Positions 1 to 7,910 of a stretch of 64,000 nucleotides of DNA are shown piece by piece. The DNA comes from Aquabacterium lacunae (GTDB lineage: Bacteria > Pseudomonadota > Gammaproteobacteria > Burkholderiales > Burkholderiaceae_C), in contig NZ_SIXI01000004.1 of NCBI RefSeq assembly GCF_004310865.1, forward strand, positions 124,001-188,000. The letters are read 5' to 3'. A program made the translations under genes and the position numbers. The notes below the pieces were generated by a model. The model was not told where the DNA came from. It made no database searches and worked only from the letters and a program-made list of their open reading frames with translations. Every line of letters begins with the position of its first letter. Position 1 is the stretch's first letter.

Positions 1-1
1 G

Positions 2-223
2 ATGTCCGATGTGAACGGCCCCCGTGGCGGCATCGACAAACGTTGCCAGGTGGAGCTCCGCACAGATGGTGGAGGGTCGGTGGTCGTGACCTCGATCGCT
101 GGCGATTGGCGCACCGCACTGGACCAAGCACTGGCCCGCGCCGCCCGGTATGTCATGCGGCAGTGGCGTCGTGGCCATGACACCCGGCGGCTGCGCCAGC
201 GCCTTGCCGGCCTCGAACCGTGA
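2..223 (+). CDS. HPF/RaiA-family ribosome-associated protein, 3' part
   Basis: This is the last ~73 codons of a gene that enters from the left edge. The pattern DVNGPRGG-DKRC followed by a short beta strand and a helix containing AxxRAxRxVxR is typical of the small HPF/RaiA (sigma-54 modulation) proteins of Burkholderiales, which bind the 30S subunit in slow growth or cold shock. The first visible Met sits at the position of an internal residue in that family, so the real start is probably outside the window. The family assignment is from recalled motif similarity. Confidence 0.7.
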   Translation: MSDVNGPRGGIDKRCQVELRTDGGGSVVVTSIAGDWRTALDQALARAARYVMRQWRRGHDTRRLRQRLAGLEP

Positions 224-284
224 GCGCCAGCCCCCCGACTGTGCGCTGGTGGCACGAGGGCCGGGCGCAGGGCTCGGCAAGCCC

Positions 285-704
285 TCACCCACCCGACCAC
301 CAAGGCTGGATGAAGGCAAACCAGCTGCCCACAGCAAACAGCAGCACCGACACCCCGTAAATGCGCACCGAGCGCCGTCGCTGGGCCATGCACGCCTGGC
401 GCAGCCCTGGATCGAGCGGGCAAGGCGCATGGCGTTGCTGCCACTGCGCAGCCCCCCCGAGCAGCAGCATCACGGCACCGATGCAAAACACCCAGGCGCT
501 GTGCTCGCTCAGCCAGACGATCTGCGGGAACACCGACACCAGGGTGGCCAGGCTAGCGCCTGCACCCAGCGTCACCAGCATGGCGGGCAAGGCGCAGCAC
601 AGCAGGGTGGACGTGCCCGCAAACAGCGCCAGCCACGAAGTGGCCGCGCTCCGCTTCTGTTCAATCTGCCCGTCCAGCGGGGCATTCGAAAGGGGCGGCG
701 CCAT
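285..704 (-). CDS. MerT-like heavy-metal transport membrane protein
   Basis: The protein has 139 residues. It carries a hydrophobic segment with a vicinal Cys pair (C36-C37, in TLLCCALP), further hydrophobic segments near 43-60, 70-87 and 113-132, and a cytosolic-type Cys pair C95/C105 (PCPLDPGLRQAC). This layout matches MerT-type inner-membrane metal importers, in which a periplasmic MerP hands Hg(II) or another soft metal to the Cys pair of the first helix. The start ATG lies one base after the stop of the upstream HMA gene, so the two are co-transcribed and probably translationally coupled. No merA, merR or merB is visible, so the substrate (mercury, copper or other) is open. Confidence 0.7.
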   Translation of the reverse strand: MAPPLSNAPLDGQIEQKRSAATSWLALFAGTSTLLCCALPAMLVTLGAGASLATLVSVFPQIVWLSEHSAWVFCIGAVMLLLGGAAQWQQRHAPCPLDPGLRQACMAQRRRSVRIYGVSVLLFAVGSWFAFIQPWWSGG

Positions 705-705
705 G

Positions 706-1086
706 TCAACGCCCCGGGTTCGCCGCGCGGGTCTCGGTTCGAATCTGCGCCACGGTCGCCGCCACCGCTTCGGTGGCCACCACCTCGTAGCCTGATTCGC
801 GGACCTCGTTGGCCACGCGCTCGGCATCCAGCGTCTGACCGGGCCGCTGCTCGATGGCGACCACCTTGTTGCGCAGGTCAATGAAGATCGGGCCGGCAGC
901 AGGCAATGCCTTCAGGCGCTTCTCGATGCCCTGGGCGCAGAACGCGCAGACCATGCCGTTGACCTGCAACTTCACGCTGCGAGCGGCCTCAGCGGCAGAG
1001 GCCGTGACGGGCAAAGCAGCCACGACAGACACGGTCAGCACGCCGATCAGGCGGCGGGCGATGGAGGTGAACTGGAAAGGAGTCAT
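706..1086 (-). CDS. Exported HMA-domain (MerP-like) metal-binding protein
   Basis: The protein has 126 residues. Residues 1-31 form a signal peptide (Arg-Arg, hydrophobic core, ASA cleavage site). A heavy-metal-associated domain follows, with the metal-binding motif GMVCAFC (C47, C50) and the helix QGIEKRLKALP. It likely works in the periplasm as a soft-metal chaperone for the adjacent MerT-like protein. The C-terminus extends about 15 residues beyond a minimal HMA fold. The start at 1086 was preferred to an upstream in-frame Met because the signal peptide begins there. It is third in a leftward four-gene cassette. Confidence 0.8.
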   Translation of the reverse strand: MTPFQFTSIARRLIGVLTVSVVAALPVTASAAEAARSVKLQVNGMVCAFCAQGIEKRLKALPAAGPIFIDLRNKVVAIEQRPGQTLDAERVANEVRESGYEVVATEAVAATVAQIRTETRAANPGR

Positions 1087-1142
1087 GGTGAGTCTCAGGT
1101 GAATGTATTTGGAACGTGGTCCGACCCGTGGGCCAGCCAGGC

Positions 1143-1844
1143 TCAGTAGGACCACATCAGGTTGAGTTGGGCGCCGTCGCGGTTGCGCCCCACTTCGACG
1201 AACAGGCCGCGGTGGATGAACCGGAGCAAGGGCGTGAGCTCGTTTCGTGTGACGCTGCCATAGCGCACGCGCTTGCTCTCGACGATGAGCCAGGGTTGCA
1301 CCTGCTCATAGTCCACCTCGTAAAACGAGAAGCCCGCGCGCAGCCAGGCGCTGTCATGCCGCACCAGGCCATCGCTGCGCTTGGGCTCGAACCCCGCCCC
1401 CAGGTAAAGACGCGTGGTCTCGTAGTCGGCCATCACCGCGGGAGACCAGAAGGTTTGCGCGCCCTGCCAGCCCTGCCCACGCACGCTGCCTGCCGCCCCC
1501 ACGAACCACAGGTTGGCCTGCGCATGCGGCAGGTTCCAGCGGTGCAGAAGACGGGTGTAGGTGAGCCCCACGGCCTCACGGTGAAGGTGTCGATCGGCGT
1601 GTGCCGCGTGGGACATCGGCTCCTTCCACCGCGTGGTCATGGCGCCAATGGCGTCATGACCGGTGACGGCGAAATTGACCGCCAGGTCGCGCTCACCACC
1701 ACGGCTGAAGTCAGCCATCGTCATCCAGCTGCCTTCGCTGGCCATGGGCAAAGCAAAAGCCGAAGTGGAGCAGCCCCAAAGGGCCGCCCAGCACGCATGA
1801 CGGCCAAGGCGACGCAACGCGCCAAGTTCAAGGAAATGGATCAT
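1143..1844 (-). CDS. Exported outer-membrane-like protein of unknown function
   Basis: The protein has 233 residues. The N-terminus is a signal peptide (cleavage near AFA, about residue 31). The mature part consists of alternating amphipathic strands rich in Trp, Tyr and Phe, is moderately rich in His (a HAAHADRHLH stretch), and ends LNLMWSY, which resembles an outer-membrane beta-barrel with a terminal aromatic residue. I do not recognise a named family. Its position between a Cys/His-rich exported protein and an HMA/MerT pair suggests a role in heavy-metal traffic across the outer membrane; that is inference from context. Confidence 0.6.
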   Translation of the reverse strand: MIHFLELGALRRLGRHACWAALWGCSTSAFALPMASEGSWMTMADFSRGGERDLAVNFAVTGHDAIGAMTTRWKEPMSHAAHADRHLHREAVGLTYTRLLHRWNLPHAQANLWFVGAAGSVRGQGWQGAQTFWSPAVMADYETTRLYLGAGFEPKRSDGLVRHDSAWLRAGFSFYEVDYEQVQPWLIVESKRVRYGSVTRNELTPLLRFIHRGLFVEVGRNRDGAQLNLMWSY

Positions 1845-1927
1845 GTTCGAGGCGGGCCACAAGGGCCTCAGACTGAGAAGGGCAGACAGCGTCACGCGCG
1901 ACGCATCGCGCCGCGCTGGCAGAGCCT

Positions 1928-2317
1928 TCAGCCTCGAGGGGGTCTGAACAGCGACTCGAGCGCCCCCACCGTCGCGCGGCCAAGATCGGCAGCTGGTGGC
2001 CGGGTGTCGGGGTGCATCACGGTGGACATGGCCGGCAAGGAAGTCACCAGCACAGGGGCACAGAACACACAGTCCGAGCACGCACTGTGGTCGTCCGGTG
2101 CGGTGTCGTCGGCCACCTGCGCCGCATGGCAAGGCGGAGGGTCGCCCACAACAACTGCTGTGTCAGACGCAACGTGCAGGCTGCCACCCAGGCCCATGCC
2201 GGCCCAGGCCCATGCGCGCATTGGCATCAGCGCCACCACCATCCACAGGCACGCGACCAGCCACACGGCGCGTCGCTGACGCGCTCGCAGTGGTTGGTGT
2301 CCGGGCGTGCGGGGCAT
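1928..2317 (-). CDS. Small exported Cys/His-containing protein (DUF2946-like)
   Basis: The protein has 129 residues, with a strongly hydrophobic N-terminal segment (about 18-40, ending in AWAWA) and a downstream Cys/His cluster in DDHSACSDCVFCAP. This layout recalls DUF2946 proteins, which often sit beside copper or TonB-type metal genes and have no established function. It is the first gene of the leftward cassette; 83 bases separate it from the next gene. The start at 2317 puts the hydrophobic segment after a short basic N-terminus. The family name is tentative. Confidence 0.5.
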   Translation of the reverse strand: MPRTPGHQPLRARQRRAVWLVACLWMVVALMPMRAWAWAGMGLGGSLHVASDTAVVVGDPPPCHAAQVADDTAPDDHSACSDCVFCAPVLVTSLPAMSTVMHPDTRPPAADLGRATVGALESLFRPPRG

Positions 2318-2516
2318 GAAGTTCACATCAATAGGGTAGCAAAGCCCTGCACAGGCTCCCACCAAGGCGCCGCCTATGTCCACCCTGCCCAGAGGGTCTT
2401 GCTGCCACCTGGCGAAATGCGGGTTGGGCGCACTTCATGATCTCGTCAAAAGGCCGGCAGCAACGCCCACCAGACGCAGGCTGAAGTTGGCCCCAAAACC
2501 CTGGAACTTTTTGGTC

Positions 2517-2543
2517 TTAGCACTCTCTGAACAGGAGTGCTAA
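2517..2543. promoter_or_regulatory. CIRCE operator (HrcA site) upstream of rpoH
   Basis: A perfect match to the CIRCE consensus: TTAGCACTC (2517-2525), a nine-base spacer (2526-2534), then GAGTGCTAA (2535-2543). HrcA binds CIRCE and represses groESL or dnaK operons in many bacteria. It ends 38 bases before the rpoH start codon, so HrcA bound here would block rpoH transcription or early elongation. A weak sigma70-like pair overlaps it (TTAGCA at 2517, TAACAT at 2541, 18-base spacing). hrcA is not in the window. Confidence 0.92.
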
Positions 2544-2581
2544 CATGTTCCGAAGGAAGGACCCGAAAGGAGCCATTTCAC

Positions 2582-3502
2582 ATGACGATGACCACTGCCC
2601 TCGCCACCCGCGACCCCTGGAGTGTTGTGCCCTCGCTGGGCAACCTGGACGCCTACATTCGCAGCGTTCAGGCCATTCCCATGCTCGAGGCTGACGAGGA
2701 ACAGGCCCTGGCCCGCCGCCTGCGCGACCAGCAAGACCTGCAGGCCGCGTCCAAGCTCGTGATGTCGCACCTGCGCCTGGTGGTCTCCATCTCGCGCCAG
2801 TACATGGGTTACGGCCTGCCCCAGGGTGACCTGATCCAGGAAGGCAACGTGGGCCTGATGAAGGCCGTCAAGCGTTTCGACCCTGACCAGGGCGTGCGTC
2901 TGGTGTCTTACGCCATGCACTGGATCAAGGCCGAGATCCATGAATACATCCTGAAGAACTGGCGCATGGTGAAGGTGGCCACCACCAAGGCCCAGCGCAA
3001 GCTGTTCTTCAACCTGCGCTCGCTCAAGCACCAGTTCAAGGGCGAGGCCGATGACGCCCACGTGGGCCGTGCCGCACTGTCCGAGGCCGACATCCACCGC
3101 GTGGCCGCCGAACTCGACGTGCGCCCTGAAGACGTCATCGAGATGGAAACGCGCATGGCCGGTGGCGACGTGGCCCTGGAAGCCCAGGCCGACGACGACC
3201 ATGACCACGCGCCCGTGGCCCCGCTGGCCTACCTGGCCGACGAGGTGCACGAGCCCACCCGCATGCTCGACGCGGCCCGCCGCGACTGGCTGTCCGGCCA
3301 GGGCATTGCCTCGGCCCTGGAAGGCCTGGACGAGCGCAGCCGCCACATCGTCGAAGAACGCTGGCTGAAGGTGAACGACGATGGCTCGGGCGGCGCCACC
3401 CTGCACGACCTCGCTGCACAGTACGGCGTCAGCGCCGAGCGCATCCGCCAGATCGAGGTGGCTGCGCTCAAGAAGATGCGCAAGGTGCTGGAAGCGGCCT
3501 GA
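2582..3502 (+). CDS. rpoH: RNA polymerase heat-shock sigma factor sigma-32
   Basis: This 306-residue sigma70-family factor directs RNA polymerase to heat-shock promoters (chaperones, proteases). Region 2 is seen at about 53-122 (LIQEGNVGLMKAVKRFD), followed by the RpoH-specific box QRKLFFNLR at 138-146 and a region 4 helix-turn-helix near the C-terminus (YGVSAERIRQIE). The start at 2582 was chosen because AAAGGAGCC precedes it and the product matches the usual length; an in-frame upstream codon lies inside the CIRCE element. The gene is monocistronic, with CIRCE upstream and a strong terminator downstream. Confidence 0.97.
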   Translation: MTMTTALATRDPWSVVPSLGNLDAYIRSVQAIPMLEADEEQALARRLRDQQDLQAASKLVMSHLRLVVSISRQYMGYGLPQGDLIQEGNVGLMKAVKRFDPDQGVRLVSYAMHWIKAEIHEYILKNWRMVKVATTKAQRKLFFNLRSLKHQFKGEADDAHVGRAALSEADIHRVAAELDVRPEDVIEMETRMAGGDVALEAQADDDHDHAPVAPLAYLADEVHEPTRMLDAARRDWLSGQGIASALEGLDERSRHIVEERWLKVNDDGSGGATLHDLAAQYGVSAERIRQIEVAALKKMRKVLEAA

Positions 3503-3530
3503 GTTTTCCTGCAGGTGGTATGCACGAACA

Positions 3531-3558
3531 AACGGCACCTTCGGGTGCCGTTTTTTTT
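3531..3558 (+). terminator. Rho-independent terminator of rpoH
   Basis: Nine-base stem AACGGCACC / GGTGCCGTT closed by a TTCG tetraloop, followed by a run of T (3551-3558), 28 bases after the rpoH stop codon. Confidence 0.93.
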
Positions 3559-3624
3559 GGCTTCACCTCAACGCATGAAGACTAGCCTTTGCGGACATCA
3601 GGACGACAAACGCTAGACACTTTC

Positions 3625-5166
3625 ATGCCTTACCTTTCCAGCATCACCGGACGACTCCTGATCGTCACGTTGACCCTCACCTTGGCCCTGGTGGCCAGTG
3701 CGCTTTACAACAACCACCAGCTGCAACTCATTTCCGAGAACACGCGGCGCACGGGCGACAATCGCATCCCGCAACTGGCTGAAATGGCCGAACTGGAGCT
3801 GCAGGTCACGCGGGTGTCGCTTCAACTGCGTCACGCCATGTTGGCGCGAAACCCTGAAGAACGCAGCACTGCCCTGACCGACATCGGGCAACGCAAACAG
3901 CGCATTCAGGTGCTGCTGGACGAGTACGAATCAAGGCTGTTCACCGACATTGGCCGCAAGCGCTTTCAAACCGTGCGGCCTGCCGTCGAGACCTTCTGGC
4001 GCGTGGGCGGAGAAAACATCCGCCTGATCCAGGCCGGCGACAAAGACAGCGCATTCGCCCACCTGGTGGACCACACCATCCCGGCACGCAACGCCCTGCT
4101 CAAGCAACTGTCAGACACAGTGCAGTACCAGCGCGACAGCACCCTGAAGGACATGGCTGCGATCGAGCGCAGCGTTCACCAGACCCGCGTGATGCTGATC
4201 TCGCTGTTCGCGCTGGTGTGCGTGGGGCTGCTGGGCTTTTCGTGGTGGGCCAACCGGGCCATCAACTCACGCATTCAGGCCTCCAGAACCGTGATCGAGC
4301 GGGTGCGCGACGGCGACCTGAGCAAGCCGATTGCGACCGATCGGCACGACGAGTTCAAGCCCCTGCTGCAAGCCCTGCATGACATGCAGGATGGCCTGGG
4401 CCAGGTGGTGCGCGATGTGCGTCGCCATGCCGACCACGTGGCCAGCACCAGCACCATCATCGCGGAAGGCAGCCACTCGCTGTCCGAGCGCACCGACCAC
4501 CAGAGCCAGGCGCTGCTGCGCACAGCCTCGACCATGGAACAGCTGGGACAGGCGGTCAAGACCAACACCGAGCACGCGGCACAGGCCGCCGAGATGGCGC
4601 AGCAAGCCAGTGACGTGGCCCGTCAAGGCGGCATGGCCGTTCAGAACGTGGTCGAGACCATGCGCGGCATCCATGAGGCCTCGCGCAAGATCTCGGAGAT
4701 CATTTCCGTGATCGACGGCATCGCGTTCCAGACCAACATCCTGGCGCTCAATGCGGCGGTGGAAGCGGCGCGGGCCGGCGAAAACGGGCGCGGTTTTGCC
4801 GTGGTGGCCGGCGAAGTGCGCACCTTGGCTCAGCGCAGCGCCGGTGCGGCCCGAGAGATTCGATCCCTGATCACCGTCAGTGGTGAACAGGTGGAAAAGG
4901 GCAGCAAGCTGGTCGAGCACGCGGGCGACACCATGACCCAGATCGTGGGCGCGATCGAGCAGGTGACGGGCATCGTGCAGGACATCAGCCGCGCCAGTGC
5001 CGAGCAGCACGCCGGGGTGAGCGTCGTGGGGCAGGCGGTCAATGACATGGACAGGGCCACCCAGCAAAACCTGAACCTCGTGCAGCAATCCACCCAGGCG
5101 GCCGGCAACCTGCAGGAACAATCCACGGCACTGGTCGATTCGGTGGCCGTGTTCAAGGTGGGCTGA
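3625..5166 (+). CDS. Methyl-accepting chemotaxis protein
   Basis: The protein has 513 residues. TM1 is at about 8-28, a four-helix-bundle-type periplasmic ligand domain follows (about 30-185), TM2 is at about 188-210 and HAMP at about 211-262. The C-terminal half is the cytoplasmic signalling domain, whose hairpin tip ([21 protein letters not shown]) binds CheA/CheW. It lacks the C-terminal NWETF-type CheR/CheB tether. The ligand is unknown. The ATG at 3625 gives a normal short N-terminus; an in-frame TTG at 3589 is possible but has no better ribosome site. It stands alone, convergent with pgi, 20 kb from the flagellar genes. Confidence 0.93.
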   Translation: MPYLSSITGRLLIVTLTLTLALVASALYNNHQLQLISENTRRTGDNRIPQLAEMAELELQVTRVSLQLRHAMLARNPEERSTALTDIGQRKQRIQVLLDEYESRLFTDIGRKRFQTVRPAVETFWRVGGENIRLIQAGDKDSAFAHLVDHTIPARNALLKQLSDTVQYQRDSTLKDMAAIERSVHQTRVMLISLFALVCVGLLGFSWWANRAINSRIQASRTVIERVRDGDLSKPIATDRHDEFKPLLQALHDMQDGLGQVVRDVRRHADHVASTSTIIAEGSHSLSERTDHQSQALLRTASTMEQLGQAVKTNTEHAAQAAEMAQQASDVARQGGMAVQNVVETMRGIHEASRKISEIISVIDGIAFQTNILALNAAVEAARAGENGRGFAVVAGEVRTLAQRSAGAAREIRSLITVSGEQVEKGSKLVEHAGDTMTQIVGAIEQVTGIVQDISRASAEQHAGVSVVGQAVNDMDRATQQNLNLVQQSTQAAGNLQEQSTALVDSVAVFKVG

Positions 5167-5196
5167 CAGGCCTGCCCCAGCCACACCCACTCAGCG

Positions 5197-6837
5197 TCAG
5201 CCCTTCAAGCGCTGCAGAAGGCCCGCAGTGGCCGCATCCAGCCCGCGGGTGTCGCCGCTTTCCAGGCGGGGCAGCAGGTCTTTGCACATGGCCTTGCCCA
5301 GCTCCACGCCCCATTGGTCAAAGCTGTTGATGCCCCACAGCGCGCCGGTCACGAAGGTTCGGTGCTCGTACAGCGCCACCAGGGCGCCCAGGGCTTCGGG
5401 TGTGAGCTGCTCCAGCATCAGGGTGATGCTGGGCCGGTTGCCCGGGAAGGTGCGGTGCTGGGCCAGCACGTCGGGCGCCATCACCTTCGAGGCGGTGGGC
5501 ACGGTTTCGCGCGCGGCCTCCTGGGCGGTCTTGCCCCACATCAGGGCCTGGGCCTGGGCCAGGCCATTGGCCAGCAGGGCCTGATGCTGGCGGGCCATCA
5601 GGCTGCGCAGCTCGGGTGACCAGGTCGCTTCATCGCGGTGGGCTGTGCGGCGCACCAGCACGAATTCCACCGGGACCACGTCAGTGCCCTGGTGCAGCAT
5701 CTGGAAGAAGGCGTGCTGGCCGTTGGTGCCCGCCTCGCCCCACACCACGTCACTGGTGGCGTAAGGCAGCGGCAGGCCCTGCGCATCCACCCGCTTGCCA
5801 TTGCTTTCCATCACCAGCTGCTGCAAGAAGGCCGGGAAGCGGCGCAGGCCCTGGTGATACGGGGCGATGCAGTGGCTGCTGTGGCCATGGAAGTTGCGGT
5901 TCCACAGGTCCATCAGGCCCAGCCACACGGGCAGGTTGCGCTCCAGAGGCGCCTGCGCAAAGTGGGTGTCCATGGCATGGGCACCGGCCAGCAGCGCCTT
6001 GAAGTGCTTGGCCCCCAGCGCCAGCGCAATCGGCAGGCCAATGGCCGACCACAGCGAAAATCGCCCGCCCACCCAGTCCCAGAAGCCGAAGGTGGTGCTG
6101 ATGCCGAAGGCGCGCGCCGCTTCCACATTGGTGGTGGTGGCCACGAAGTGCCGGGCGATGTCGGTGCCGCCCTGGTCGAGGAACCACTGCCGCGCTGCGT
6201 GGGCGTTGGCCATGGTCTCCTGGGTGGTGAAGGTTTTCGAGGCCACGATGAACAGCGTGTGCTGCGGCCTGAGCGTGCGCAGCAGGGGCGCCAGGTCATG
6301 CCCGTCGACGTTCGAGATGAAGTGCACACGCAGCTTCGGGTGCACCCAGGCGTCCAGCGCCTGCACCACCATCTGCGGGCCCAGGTCAGAGCCGCCAATG
6401 CCGATGTTCACCACGTCGGTGATGCAGCCGGGCTCGGTGCCGCCTGCCGTGGCGCGCACCTGCTCCACATAGGCCAGCAGCGCGTCGAGCACGGCATGCA
6501 CGGCGTAGCTTTGCGGCCCCTGGCCCTTGGGCGCGCGCAGGGCCGTGTGCAGCACCGCGCGGTCTTCGGTGTGGTTGATGGGCTGACCACTCAGCAGCGC
6601 GTCGCGCCTGGCCTCGAGCTGGCATTCGCGGGCCAGGCTCAGCAGGTGCTGGCCCGTGGCCACGTCCCAGCGGGCGCGCGACAGGTCGGCGAACACGTGA
6701 GGGGCCTCGATGGCCCAGCGCTCGAAACGGCCCGGGTCTTGCGCAAACAGCGTGCGCAGGTCCAGGTCACGGCCGTGGGCTTCCCAGTGGCCGCGCAAGC
6801 CGCCCCAGGCCACGGTCTGATCACAACGCGACGACAT
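5197..6837 (-). CDS. pgi: Glucose-6-phosphate isomerase
   Basis: The 546-residue enzyme interconverts glucose-6-phosphate and fructose-6-phosphate in the cytosol. The length matches the E. coli-type enzyme. Visible signatures are GIGGSDLGP (146-154), SKTFTTQET (200-208) and the family signature DWVGGRFSLWSAIGLP (254-269), plus the SIS-domain GTNGQHAFFQ segment. The start at 6837 is preceded by AGGGAG on the coding strand. It follows tal by 36 bases in the same direction, giving a tal-pgi operon divergent from zwf. Confidence 0.97.
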   Translation of the reverse strand: MSSRCDQTVAWGGLRGHWEAHGRDLDLRTLFAQDPGRFERWAIEAPHVFADLSRARWDVATGQHLLSLARECQLEARRDALLSGQPINHTEDRAVLHTALRAPKGQGPQSYAVHAVLDALLAYVEQVRATAGGTEPGCITDVVNIGIGGSDLGPQMVVQALDAWVHPKLRVHFISNVDGHDLAPLLRTLRPQHTLFIVASKTFTTQETMANAHAARQWFLDQGGTDIARHFVATTTNVEAARAFGISTTFGFWDWVGGRFSLWSAIGLPIALALGAKHFKALLAGAHAMDTHFAQAPLERNLPVWLGLMDLWNRNFHGHSSHCIAPYHQGLRRFPAFLQQLVMESNGKRVDAQGLPLPYATSDVVWGEAGTNGQHAFFQMLHQGTDVVPVEFVLVRRTAHRDEATWSPELRSLMARQHQALLANGLAQAQALMWGKTAQEAARETVPTASKVMAPDVLAQHRTFPGNRPSITLMLEQLTPEALGALVALYEHRTFVTGALWGINSFDQWGVELGKAMCKDLLPRLESGDTRGLDAATAGLLQRLKG

Positions 6838-6873
6838 CGTCAAAACTCCCTGTGTGTCGGTGTGCAAGAAAGG

Positions 6874-7821
6874 TCAACGCTGGGCTTCGATCAAGGCGTC
6901 GAGTTTGCCAGCATCGACCGCGAAGGCCCGGATGCCTTCAGCCAGCTTCTCGGTGGCCATGGCGTCTTCGTTCAGGGCGTAGCGGAAGGCCGCTTCGCTC
7001 AGCGGGGCGGGGGCGGCCTGCAGTTCGCCGTGGAACACCAGGTGGCGCGGCACCGGGGCCTCGCTGGCCTGCAACTGGGCCAGCAGGTCGGGGCTGATGG
7101 TCAGCAGGTCGCAGCCGGCCAGCGCCAGGATCTGGCCCACGTTGCGGAAGCTGGCGCCCATCACCTCGGTGGCGATGCCGTGCTGCTTGTAGTGCGCATG
7201 GATGCGCGCCACCGACTTCACGCCCGGGTCGTTCACACCGGCGTTGGCGGCTTCGTCCCAGCTGGCGCCCGCGGTTTTCTTGTACCAGTCGTAGATGCGG
7301 CCCACGAAGGGGGAGATCAGCTGCACGCGGGCATCGCCGCAGGCCTGGGCCTGGCAGAACGCGAACAGCAGGGTCAGGTTGCAGCGGATGCCCTCTTGCT
7401 CGAGCACACGGGCCGCCTGAATGCCTTCCCAGGTGGAGGCAATCTTGATCAGCACACGCTCGCGGGGCGTGCCGGCGGCCTCGTACAGGCCCATGATGCG
7501 GCGGGCTCGAGCCACGGTGGCCGCGGTGTCGAAGCTGAGACGAGCATCGACCTCGGTCGAGACCCGACCCGGAATGACCTTCAGGATCTCCTGGCCGAAC
7601 TTCACCAGGGTGTGGTCGACGATGTCTTCGAGGGCGGCGCCCTTGTGCGCGGCCACGGTGTCGGCCAGCAAGGGCGCGTATTCGGGCTTCTGAACCGCCT
7701 TGAGGATCAGCGAAGGGTTGGTGGTGGCGTCTTGCGGGGCAAACTGCGCCAGTTGCTTGAAATCACCGGTGTCGGCCACCACGGTGGTGACGGCTTTGAG
7801 CTGATCGAGTTGAGAGGCCAT
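6874..7821 (-). CDS. tal: Transaldolase
   Basis: The 315-residue TalA/TalB-type transaldolase transfers a dihydroxyacetone unit between sedoheptulose-7-phosphate and glyceraldehyde-3-phosphate in the pentose phosphate pathway. The substrate-site motif DATTNPSL (31-38) and the Schiff-base lysine K126 in LIKIAST are both present. It is the first gene of the tal-pgi operon; 89 bases separate its start from the divergent zwf start, and that gap must hold both promoters. I saw no HexR-like palindrome there. Confidence 0.97.
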   Translation of the reverse strand: MASQLDQLKAVTTVVADTGDFKQLAQFAPQDATTNPSLILKAVQKPEYAPLLADTVAAHKGAALEDIVDHTLVKFGQEILKVIPGRVSTEVDARLSFDTAATVARARRIMGLYEAAGTPRERVLIKIASTWEGIQAARVLEQEGIRCNLTLLFAFCQAQACGDARVQLISPFVGRIYDWYKKTAGASWDEAANAGVNDPGVKSVARIHAHYKQHGIATEVMGASFRNVGQILALAGCDLLTISPDLLAQLQASEAPVPRHLVFHGELQAAPAPLSEAAFRYALNEDAMATEKLAEGIRAFAVDAGKLDALIEAQR

Positions 7822-7910
7822 GGTTGTGACAGGGTTCGTGCGTCAGACAATCGATTTTGAGGCCTTTTTGTGACCCCACGCCCCCCTGTGTGGCTGATAG
7901 AGTGAACCCC

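Noticed and set aside
5638..7860. A 740-codon open frame opposite pgi and tal
   Set aside because: It is antisense to two well-identified genes, low complexity, with no motif.
7822..7910. HexR operator between tal and zwf
   Set aside because: No TGTAAT-type palindrome is present in the gap.
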